Below are positions 33,701-42,994 of a stretch of 64,000 nt of DNA, in pieces. The notes below the pieces were generated by a model. That model saw only the letters and a list, made by a program, of their open reading frames with translations. It made no database searches and was not told where the DNA came from. The stretch covers positions 5,484,754-5,548,753 of the forward strand of contig JAJEKV010000070.1 of NCBI GenBank assembly GCA_021234155.1. The letters run 5' to 3'. Both the position numbers and the translations under genes were made by a program. The stretch is from Isoetes taiwanensis (Eukaryota > Streptophyta > Lycopodiopsida > Isoetales > Isoetaceae). The stretch's first letter is position 1. Every line of letters begins with the position of its first letter.

Positions 33701-35686
33701 GGGCTCCCCGTGAGTGGATGGTTAGTAAGGTTGTTCCCTGTTCATAAAGCCGGGTAATACTGGATGAGACTAATTACGGATGATTATGGTAAGCTCATTT
33801 GCTTGCAAAGCCCCGCGTGGGTGGTGGAGAAGAAGCTCACTAAGTGGGCCGAGAAGGCAGGGTGCGTAATTGGCCAGGCAAGCTTTCGCCCGGCTCACTC
33901 CACTCCACCGACCATATCTTCACTTTGAGAGTGTTGATGGAGGCAAGCCGCAATGCGCCGACAGACTTGTATTCTTTGCTTTGTAGATTTTAAGATCGCA
34001 TATGATAATCGTCCCCGGAGACATCTTTGTGGCGAGAGGTTGCAAGAATTGGCGAGTTCCACAGGAGTTGCGAGAATGTGGTGCACCAGCTTTATGATGG
34101 GATTTATCGGGCAGCTTTGCCTTATGAAGATTGGCGGGTAGCTAGCACTATGGGAGTTAAGCGGGGCTGCCCGTTGTCTCCAACGCTTTTTGGGTTGTAC
34201 ATTGATAGCTTGGAGATGTGGATGCGGCACCATGGGGAGCCGGGTGCAATTATCCGTCGCGACCTCGTGGGCCGTTACTTACTATATGCGGATGATGTAG
34301 CTTTGCTAGCCCACACGGCCAGTTAAAGTATGCGTAAAGCATTTGGATGCCCTCGGTGGGTTCGTGGGGCAACGGGAATGACAAAGGAACTTGCACAAAC
34401 CTAAGCTTCTCGCGATCTCGTCCTCGCAACACCCTATCCCGAGTTATATTACAGGGGACGTGAAGTGGAGATGGTGCGGAGCTTCAAGTATCCGGGAATT
34501 GATTTCACTACTAACATCTTTGTGGGATGAGTGTGTGGAGAGGAGAGCCGATCTTGGCTGGAAGGCTTTATATGCGTGCAAAAGGCGTGTTGCCGGATAG
34601 ATCTCTGGGATCGGGCGAGGAGAGCACACCTGTTTAGGGCTTTGGTTGAGCCGGTGTTGCTATATGGGGTGGAGGTTTGGGGCCCGGCCAGCTTAGCAAA
34701 AATACGTGGGGATAGGTTGGAAAGGGTGCAGAAAGCTTTCTTGACATATAGCTTGGGAGTGAAGGACACCATACCGTATCAGATTTTGTTGTATGAGACG
34801 GGGTTCTGGCCTTTACAGCATTCTGCTATGTGCAGGCATCTTACTTGCTTCCATAAGGTGGATGGGATGGATGAGCATCGCTTGCCCCACAGTGTGGTTG
34901 TTAATCGGAGGGCCCCACCGGGCTGAAGAGGGTATGGCACAAGCAACGTAAGGGATGGTTTAGGAGGTGGTCTATGGATTACCAACAGATGGTGGCACTG
35001 GCAGATTAAGATGCGCAGAATGGGCAATTGGATGCGGGCTATGCTGTCACCCTGTGGGATGCCTCTACTCTTGCAAAGCCCAAGACAGAGCACTATCACG
35101 CTCAAATTAATCCCGGCCTTGAGCATGGACCCCATCGGTACTTGAAAGCACACATCTCAGTGAAGAAACGGAGAGCTATTCTTTGCCATAAGGACGAAGT
35201 TCCCATTACCTCGAGAATTGAAACAGTCACCGGGGTGAATGGCGGGCCACGGGATCCCTGGGGGAGGAGAGGATATGTCAGTGTTGTGAGATGCACGTGA
35301 TAGAGGATGAGCACCATGCCCTCCAGCGGTGCCCAGCATATGCCCATGTCCGAGCAGTGCACACTGATCTTAGATGCTCTGACACACCGCTACATCAGTT
35401 ACTTGCATCACCTATGGTAGCGCGACTAGGAGCTTACATCCGCAGATTATTACCGGCCGCCTTGACTTGCTCTTCCGGGGCATGGTATTTGAGAGCCCTC
35501 TTGTTAGGGTCTTTTCCTCCCAAGTGGGGGTTTTTTCATCCCGGTAGTAGGGTTTTACTGTACAGTTACATTGTTTGTTTTTGGTGTTGGGGTTTTTGGC
35601 TTTTTTGCCTGTTCTCTGCATGTACCGTCTCATAGGCCTCTGGCCTCCGTGGACGTTAAAATAAACTTCCTTCCTTCCTTCCTTCC
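30772..35686 (+). mobile_element. LINE-F, about 4.9-kb non-LTR retrotransposon, apparently full-length
   Basis: Bounded by comparison with the empty site cacctcc|tttaattt at about 62137-62150. In order: an ORF1-like coiled-coil segment (30873-31226), an APE-type endonuclease region (about 32160-32900; TDMDIVFPQETWEYEG and CVLLGDFNAR), reverse transcriptase (about 33770-34320; FVDFKIAYD, GCPLSPTLFGLYIDS, and the catalytic YADD in RYLLYADDVALLA) and a C-terminal region (34531-35350) like that of LINE-A/E. The 3' end has GGACGTTAAAA and then a (CTTC)n tail at about 35666-35686. Frames are interrupted many times, so it is inactive. I cannot assign the clade with confidence. The target duplication is at most a few bases (cctcc/ccttcc) and uncertain. 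Confidence 0.9.
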
Positions 35687-35712
35687 TTTAATATAAAAAA
35701 ATGCAATTTAAT

Positions 35713-36717
35713 TAAAACTAGCAAAAAGGCGCAACAGGAGGCTTGGGCAGTATTAGGCTTGGATTCAGTTTCTAATTAGAAAAGCATGTATTGGACAAAA
35801 TATTAGCGAAAGTTAGGTTCAGTTTCTTAATAGAAAGCATGTACTACTCAAAGTATTAGTGAAAGTCATATTATTATAGTTTTAATAACAAATATAATTC
35901 TTGCTAGTTATATAGTTATCCTATTGTTTAAGTTTGGTTTTTCCGACAAGTGAAAAACTTTTTGGATTTTTTTTTTAGGTTCATTTTCTAAGGTTTAAAG
36001 GTTTTGGCTGCCTGATAAATATTTCCGATCTTTCAAAAATCGGGAAAAAATTTTTTATATGATTTCATGGTTTGTTGGATAGTGGATAGGGGATGTAAAC
36101 GGCATGGAGGCCGGGTGGACGCCAAAAATAGTAACTTTTCTTTATTTTTGCTGGCCAGGGTGCGCTTCATGCTTTTTAGACGATATCATTTCGTGCACAT
36201 GAGAGCAGCAGTTGTATCTGTTATATGGTAACCCGGCTCAACCAAATTAGGTAACCGAGCTTAGTTCTCTCTTTGATTTCAGATGGGGCGTCAATCTTAC
36301 TGTGGTTGATGCAGATATAGGTAAGTTGAAGCTCTTTTTCTCATCAAGTGATAGCTGGATACCGTAAGTCTGAGTTAGAATAGATGAGAGAAGCAACATC
36401 TCTAGAAGATAGATGCTTTTGTGCATCGTTTTTAATTGTTGAGAACATCTCTTTGCATCAAACATCCTTGGCTTTATTGCATTTTCTACAAGTAGCATTT
36501 TGCTGCATTTTATTGGCACTGCTTTCTCTCAGGTCATTTTCTTATATTGTTTGTTGTTTATGTGAACTAATCTGCTCATCTCCTTTTATCTTGGCTCCAG
36601 ATTGGCATAACGATGTTTCTCAGGGTACGAAATTTGCTCACGGCATGGATGCCACATGGGAAAATGTATCTTAGATAACTCTAGATCTAGAAAGAGCAAG
36701 GGCGGAGGCCAGATAAA
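35713..36717. other. Intergenic DNA upstream of the 36718 gene
   Basis: Contains a segment (about 35930-36090) similar to 8890-9060: both have ttgtttaa...gtttttccg, aactttttggattttttt and a later ttccgat-tt--aaaaat block. 36580-36717 may include the 5' UTR of the next gene. I see no other gene. Confidence 0.4.
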
Positions 36718-37067
36718 ATGTCGAAGCCAAGCCCCAACGATGAAACTGAGCCGGAGATGGTGAGGCAACGGATTAGCGAGCAAGTTCAGGAGTATTTTGA
36801 TGTTCATGCACCTCACAGGCCCCCAAAATCTTCCCGCAGCGAACCTTCTTCTCAAAATATGGAGTGGCCCTCTCAATCCGACATCCCTAAATATGCTAAA
36901 CTGCGCGAACTTGAGGCCTCCCCTCTGGTATTTTCTTATCCCCTTTGTATCTTTTCTTTGTTCCCTTAATCTCTCAACCTTGCTGCAGATTTCACACACT
37001 GAAGGAGGGATTGTTAACGGAGATGAGTCTGTGCAGATCGATTATTATAAAGATTTTGCCCAGCCAG
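36718..37067 (+). CDS. Small plant protein, possibly MEE59-like, exons 1-2 (partial)
   Basis: Exon 1 (36718-36927) begins ATG TCG AAG and encodes 70 residues. A 61-bp intron follows (gtattttc...tgctgcag, 36928-36988). Exon 2 (36989-37067) continues in frame for 26 residues and ends at a clean donor, CCAG|gtaatt, in phase 1. Together they give a hydrophilic, acidic N-terminal region with a conserved-looking HAPHRPPKSSRSEPSS and an IDYYKDFAQPG end, with no signal peptide or membrane segment. The pattern (EYF..HAP.RP.K..RSE..S, then a YYKD motif) recalls the short plant-specific MEE59 family from memory, which I could not check. No third exon was found, so the copy may be incomplete. Open frames joined by good splice sites make it the most gene-like host locus in 28-57 kb. 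Confidence 0.6.
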
Positions 37068-37689
37068 GTAATTTTGATTTCCCAAATTCTTTTTGATGCT
37101 ACTATTGCTTTGGATAATTTCTATCTTTGCTCTTCCTGCATCTGGGAGCAATTAAATTGAAAAGGAATATGGTTGCATTTTATTTGAACCGATGGTTGGA
37201 TGGATCCAAGATGTTAATTTTGTGGCTTGAGATGACATTCTGTGCCATGCATCTAATTCAAGTGGAAAACAAGGTAATGTACATTACCTGAGTGCAGGAT
37301 ATGGGACTAGCACCACTTTGGCTACCCCTCTGCCATGCAATGCCTCCATTGTGTGACTGCCACAAATATGCACTGTCTTAGAACCTTAAAGCCAAGTGTG
37401 GCTGTGACACCCTAGCGATATCGCCATATGTTGTGGCTATGCATTGAACCTTGCAAGATAGAATGACCAAGCACATCTCATATGGCCTTCACATCTCTTC
37501 CATCAAGCTGAGATAGTAGACAACATAATGCAGCTACATGGGAAATTGTAGTATAATTTTCCCTTCCTCTTAGGCACTTTCACGCATTCCCCATAAAGCA
37601 AGGTAGAATAAATTTCAACCACACAGACTTTGTATCCTTTGTTGTTCAGGCTCACTAGACGAACAATTTAAGTTTGAACGACATTGAAG

Positions 37690-38800
37690 GCCCTCCAGTA
37701 ACATGGAATATATACAGCAACCATGAATTTTGCGGAGCTAATTCAGAGGTCAAATCTCATAGTTCCATAACACTGCTTTCTTATATCTGCAAAGTCTAGA
37801 ATTATGTCAGCATCAGGCTCTGTCATTTAATGTTCTTTTGTGTAATTGTTGCATTTGAAATGCACAGTGATGGAAAGGAAATTGCAAGCTTGGACATTAC
37901 AAACCCTGTGGCTTCCTCTGGCCTTTCTCGGATGCAGACCATTACTCTGATGACCACAGCGAATTCATACCTTCTTTTAATACCCTAGAGATTCACCCCT
38001 TTCAATACCACGGAGATTCGCCGGCAACAAAAATACAGTGGCGAGGATTTTGAAAACCAAATTCTGTATGTTTTCTTTTTAAAAGAATTCTGTTAATGTT
38101 TGCTTTCTAGGAGGTTTTTGTTTCTGAGAGCTAGGCAAGATGTGATTTGTCTAGATTGCTGGAGCCTGGAGTTGCTTTGCAGCATGCACTCAGGTGAAAC
38201 ATTTGCAGATGTTCTGACGTGCACAATGCTAAATATTAAGAAGTTAATGTGTTTTCCAGATAGCATACGAATGTTGGAATTTCTAAGTGAGGTTGGTCAA
38301 TAATGAACTATACAATCCTGAACTTCTCCAGTAATATGGAATATATACAGCAGCCATGAAGTTTCTAATTCACAGGTCAGATCTCATAGTTCCATAACAG
38401 TGCTTTTTTTTACCTGTGGAGTCTACAATTATGTAAAGATCGCTCCGTTGTTTAATGTTCTTACATTGTAATTCTTTGCACTTGGAATGCATGATGATAA
38501 TGGAAGCCAAATTCCATGCTTTGTTACAAACCCTATGACTTCCTATGGGCATTCATACCTTCTTTCAATACCCTAGATGTGCATCGGCAACAAAATACAG
38601 GTAAGGAGAATTTTGAAAAACATATTCTGTATGTTTGCCTTTCAGGAGATTTTTGTTTCTGAGAGCTTAGCAAGAAGTGATTTGTCTAGGACTGATGGAG
38701 TTGCTTTGCAGCATGGACCCAGGTGAAGGTGAAACATTTGCAGGTGTTGTGGAGTGTGCAACGCTAAATTTCAACCCAAGAAACTAATCTAATACATCTA
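37690..38800. repeat. Diverged tandem duplication, two units of about 500 bp
   Basis: Unit 1 (about 37690-38250) and unit 2 (about 38327-38780) share ordered blocks: ccagta-catggaatatatac, ctcatagttccataac, tttaatgttctt, tcataccttctttTaatacc, cggcaacaaaa-tacag, tttttgtttctgagagct and ggtgaaacatttgcag. They are clearly homologous but diverged and with indels. No protein is evident. Confidence 0.8.
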
Positions 38801-40050
38801 ATGTTGTGCATCTCATTGGCAAATCTAAACTTCTTGATGCTACTGAATATCCAATTCGATTATAAACATAAGCAAAAGGTGATTTGTTTCGCTTCCTAAT
38901 TAAGGAGGATTTATATGGCAACAAAATACAACGGAGGATGATTTATGTGGCAGTATTAATTGGTTGCAATACAAAGCATGTGCTCTATGTTTTAATGCAT
39001 CCCTATTAAGGACACGTGGGTCTTCACTAAGCAAACAAATTAATTACAACTATTGTGCCCTTTTGCATCTCCATGAAAAACCATTGCTAGGTGCAACCAG
39101 GATGGAATTAGTACAAGCAATGCATCTACATCAGAATTTGTATCACAATTTGTGCCTTAATGTTTTGCATCTTTCACGCATTGCCGATAAACCAAATTCC
39201 AAGCGTAAAATATTTGTATCAAATAACACTCCATATGTCACATGACCATTCCCTTTGAAGGTAATGACCTCTTTCTCCATGACATTAGCTAATATTACAT
39301 TGTTACACTAATTCTCAACTTTGTCAATTGCATGACACATTAAGTACAAAAAGCCACAACTTCTTTAACAAGCTCCATCCTAAACAAAAAAAACCAAGAT
39401 CCATTCTTACTTTACTTTCTGTTCTAACTAGAACAGTATTTACACACACTAAGAATTATTGTTTCTACACACCAAGAATAAGTGAAGGCTACCCAAGGCA
39501 ATTCATGTTTTAGTGAGATGGGCAATGTCATTTTGACAGTGTTTCAAATTGTCAGTTACGTGACTTTGACGCTTTTCATTGTAGTTTCTTCCATGCATCT
39601 TTTGATTTGGAGGTTACTTCTAATGGCTCCAAAATTGTACCTTGCCCCAAATCTGCCTTTAGCCCTGTTGACTCTATTTGCAACATGTTTTCTACAACCT
39701 CTTACCCCAAACTAGACATTTCTTTGTCAAACAATACCTCTATTTTCTAGATCTGAACTTCTCCTAGAACGAGATATCGCAGACATACTTATTATAATTA
39801 TTAGGTTTGCTTTTGGCTTTTTTCACAATCTAGATCCAAGGATGTTAGAAGCCACATACTTTCTCCATGTTGTTGATTCAAGCAAATTTCATGCTATCAT
39901 TTATTAGGCAATAAATATTTGCATGATTTTGAATTTGTTTCTTTTGGCACACCATATGAAGATTTTTTCAACAATGGAGCCTAGATTCTAACTTTTTGAG
40001 CAAGGATGTGTTTAGGTGTTTGTTTATGGGTGCTTTTTCTTTCTATGTTG
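38801..40050. other. No gene seen
   Basis: AT-rich sequence with short open frames only. The 93-codon frame at 38964 and the 77-codon frame at 39482 have no features I recognise. No Helitron 3' end (hairpin plus CTRR) was found here for the coding unit to the right. Confidence 0.4.
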
Positions 40051-40398
40051 TTAGATTTTGTTTCTCTTTTTGAGAAACCAATATTTTTTTGTTTTGGATG
40101 GGTTGGCTAGTAAATTGTTGTAGCCTGTAGTGATGGTTTCACGTTGTTGGATTATTTCTTTTTCTAATTTGTTTGCTTTTTGTTTGTTGTTGGTTGTGTG
40201 AAGGACTTGAATCTCGAAATGATCATGGAAGGGTTTGTAGGTGGCAATATCTTGGGACATCTTTTTGTTCGGCTTCATTTGATGACGACGTAATCGTGCC
40301 TTGACGTTTGTAGTTTGGCCTATATAGGTTTTGTCGTTTTGTTTGCACCGGATCGAGTATATCGTTATTAGCTTGCCTGTTCTCGAGAAAGAAACGTT
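40051..40398 (-). CDS. GIY-YIG endonuclease domain
   Basis: An open minus-strand frame of 115 codons, bounded upstream by an in-frame TGA. The first ATG is internal (40278), so it is probably an exon or a 5'-truncated gene. Near the N terminus is KLITIYSIRCKQ (the GIY-equivalent strand with its tyrosine), then NDKTYIGQTTN (YIG strand), KARLRRHQ (catalytic arginine helix), ANKLEKEII (metal-binding glutamate) and TGYNNL (conserved asparagine turn). All five hallmark positions of GIY-YIG nucleases are therefore present. These enzymes cut DNA and occur in homing endonucleases, UvrC/SLX1 repair proteins and Penelope-like retroelements. It lies downstream of the Helitron helicase on the same strand. 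I see no Penelope-type reverse transcriptase nearby and no CxxC linker between the GIY and YIG strands as Penelope nucleases often have. Confidence 0.82.
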   Translation of the reverse strand, partial: NVSFSRTGKLITIYSIRCKQNDKTYIGQTTNVKARLRRHQMKPNKKMSQDIATYKPFHDHFEIQVLHTTNNKQKANKLEKEIIQQRETITTGYNNLLANPSKTKKYWFLKKRNKI

Positions 40399-40568
40399 TC
40401 AATGATTTGATGTTTCTAATAATTGTTTATTGTAATAGCACTTGTTTTTAATTGTTTATTTGAAATATTGTTATTGTTTTTTGTTGTTGATTGTCAAAAT
40501 TGTTTTCGGTTCATGATATAAAACTCAAACTTGTCAAAAGTTTAGGAAAAATAAGAAAGTGATGATGT

Positions 40569-41258
40569 TTATTTACTTTTTATTGGCGGGTCCGGATAAA
40601 AATCTGCATTTCCAAAGAGCTCGACTGCCAGGGTTTTGTCAATTGTGTAAGTTACTTTTTCAATCGTTAGTGGATGACTGTCTGATGAATGGGTGTGGTC
40701 GTATAGAGACATCAGCTTCTACATCATGGTCTGTGCCGTTTTCTTGGACAGAGATGTTAGAGCATCAATGGAGACATTGTATCCGTAGTGTAATATGCTC
40801 GCTTGGTATGGATTTATTGATGTGGAGGTGGTTGAGTTGCAGGCTGTCGCTAGCGCCAGTGCGCCTTGTGACTTGGTAAGGGTTGAGTAGTCAAGGTCAA
40901 CATTTCTTTGGCGAAGTATATGCTTGAGTAGACCTGCACGAGTTATAGATCCTGGTTAGTTCAATATTACACATGTGGAAGTTAAGTTGTTTGAGTGCAA
41001 AAAACCTTCAGCAGGGGGTTCTTTGTGTTGTTCCTCGAACTTGAGTTTTTCATCTTTTGCCTTATTTCTAAATTCGTCTAGTTTCTCTTGTGTTTGCCAT
41101 CCATGAACGTAATCTCGTGGTTCTACTCCGCATAGGTTCATGTATCTCATCGTTGAACTCGTCAAGGTCAAGGTTGTTGATTTTGACGTGGATGATTTCT
41201 TTTTTTTGGCGACTTCTTCTTTCTTGATTTCGTCAAAAAAGACTTTCCAGACCTGCAC
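40569..41258 (-). pseudogene. Unassigned lysine-rich frame downstream of the Helitron helicase
   Basis: One reading frame of 230 codons runs from an ATG at 41258 to a TAA at 40569 with only two internal stops (at 40956-40958 and about midway through the remainder), much fewer than chance for AT-rich DNA. The first part is charged (EIKKEEVAKKKK, later KLDEFRNKAKDEKLKFEEQ). The second part is Ser/Thr/Asn-rich (LDYSTLTKSQGALALATA). I recognise no domain. An AG acceptor (gtgcag) precedes 41258, so it may be a spliced exon of the Helitron unit. It sits between helicase and GIY-YIG on the same strand. Confidence 0.5.
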
Positions 41259-41439
41259 AAGAGGAGTTGTTATTGTCTTGAATGATTGTTGGTATATTGG
41301 CAGTATGTTGGCTTACCTCACTTGTTTGTGCCCGTTTTTTGTTTCTGGTTTGTTGATCCATGTTAATGCTGTCACCTGCATGCATATTGTTAGACAATTG
41401 AAGTTTTATAGTGTGTTGTAATTTTTTTTGGTGTTTTGA

Positions 41440-42468
41440 TTACCATATCAATGTCTTGTTGGGTTGGAAGTCATGTATAGTGATAGGTTTGACAATTCTC
41501 AGTTGAGAACGCTTCTTGACTCTTGATAGCATGACGTAGAGAAGGCCTGGTGAGAAGGCTTTTCTCACTACAATTATAGCATTGCCATCTATTGTGCCAC
41601 CTTGTGACTTGTGGGCAGTCATCGCATAACACAAGGCCAATGGGAAGGTTTTTATGTAATAATAATGTCCATTGTGGTACTTGTGTTCAACCTTTGTCCT
41701 CCTTAGTTCGACGTATTGTAAGCTATCATTGACATGGCATATTATTGATTTAACTTTGCTTGTATTTGCGTGGACGTCAACGTACGCAACTATGCCAGTT
41801 GTTCCATTTGCTAGTGACGATGAAATGTCAATGTTTGATGTTATCATCACCTTGCAACCCACTGCAATGCAAGGTAGTTCTTGAAATGTTGGTTCTGCAA
41901 GCCATGCTTCCAACCCATTGATTCTTGTTGCATTTGTTTCTATTTCAACTGGAATGATTTGAATTGGTTGAAATAATTTGTGCATGGTGTAGTTGTTAAA
42001 GAAGTTGACATCTTCATGGTGGGTACATAGAACAATGGTGTTTTGGTTGTTGCATGTTAGGGCAGCATTTTGGTCAACAATTGTGTCTTTTAAGGTGTCA
42101 AGGAGTTCTTTCTCAGTTGGATGTCTGAATCTTATGATGTTTAAAAATTCAGAATATTCGATGTCGTTTGAGTGACGTATTGATGTTTGGAGATGGTATT
42201 TCTTTGCTTGTTGGAAGTGTAAGGAATTTGACAGTGGACAAGTAGCACAAATAGAATTCTTTTGTTTTTTATGACGACAAATTGGTGGCAATTGGGCGTG
42301 GTCTCCAACTAGTATGATGCATCTTGTAACAATTATTTCTTGTATGGGAGTGCGTGTAACCTCAGAGATTTGTCGAAGTATCATGTTTAATGTAATGGTG
42401 GTTAGCATGGACATTTCGTCAACTATTAGTACATCAAAAGTGTTTATTTGTTGGTTCTTATGTATACG
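41440..42468 (-). CDS. Helitron helicase, C-terminal part (Pif1-like SF1 motifs II-VI)
   Basis: Open frame of about 340 codons. It includes motif II, the Walker B region FDVLIVDEMSML; motif III, VGDHAQLPPIC; a mid-domain with CKVMITSNIDISSSLANGT; the AMTAHKSQGGTID region (motif V); and FSPGLLYVMLSRVKKRSQL (motif VI). These are diagnostic for the Pif1-like helicase fused to Rep in Helitrons, where it unwinds DNA during rolling-circle transposition. The frame starts after a stop at 42469-42471, so it is joined to the preceding part only through a lesion or an intron. It ends TLIW-stop at 41440; a possible donor (ATG|gtaatc) overlaps the stop. Confidence 0.88.
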   Translation of the reverse strand, partial: RIHKNQQINTFDVLIVDEMSMLTTITLNMILRQISEVTRTPIQEIIVTRCIILVGDHAQLPPICRHKKQKNSICATCPLSNSLHFQQAKKYHLQTSIRHSNDIEYSEFLNIIRFRHPTEKELLDTLKDTIVDQNAALTCNNQNTIVLCTHHEDVNFFNNYTMHKLFQPIQIIPVEIETNATRINGLEAWLAEPTFQELPCIAVGCKVMITSNIDISSSLANGTTGIVAYVDVHANTSKVKSIICHVNDSLQYVELRRTKVEHKYHNGHYYYIKTFPLALCYAMTAHKSQGGTIDGNAIIVVRKAFSPGLLYVMLSRVKKRSQLRIVKPITIHDFQPNKTLIW

Positions 42469-42526
42469 TTACGTGTGGTGTGTGGGGCCCTTGGTTCCTT
42501 GTGGGGATTGCAAATTGATGATGTCT

Positions 42527-42865
42527 TTATCGCTTGCTTTTGTCTTGATATTCTCGCAGGCTCCTATGCGATGAGTTTGCAAAGTGACAATGGGTCGTTT
42601 CCCTATTTGAATGTAGTTTTCGTAATAGGTGTTTGATCAAAAATGTTTTCCCGAGCACCGGTGCTCTGATAGAAACGTGGATGCACAGAGGAACGTTGCA
42701 TAATACTGAGAAAACGGTTTCTTGTTCGGATGTTAATGTGCTGTTATGTATCTCTGTGAAGCTGTCTTTGAAGTAAGTTTGAGCTAAGTTGTCTTGTTCT
42801 TCTATGTTGGGTGACGTCGTTGTGTGGTCTAGCAATGGATTTAGCCTTTGCAAAATGCCATTCAA
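42527..42865 (-). pseudogene. Helitron helicase, N-terminal part with degenerate Walker A
   Basis: 112 codons covering the region between Rep and helicase plus motif I (LTSEQETVFSVLC, then CIHVSIRAPVLGKTFLIKHLL). The Walker A that should read like GPAGTGKT is RAPVLGKT: lysine and threonine remain but the glycine-rich loop is altered. The expected motif Ia region is missing or scrambled before 42468, so this helicase is probably not functional. Between 42866 and 42994 the connecting sequence (CYFIECQLCGLINN, one stop) is still recognisable. Confidence 0.8.
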
Positions 42866-42994
42866 AATCTGTGTTTGCTCTTCGCTTTGTAGTAGGTGGT
42901 ATTCGGTGTACTTCTGGATGTATTACAGGATGTCGTCATCGTTGTTTATAAGCCCACAGAGTTGGCATTCTATGAAATAGCAGGATTTAAAATT

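Noticed and set aside
40051-40398. GIY-YIG domain as part of a Penelope-like element
   Set aside because: No reverse transcriptase of that type nearby and no CxxC linker in the domain; not fully excluded.
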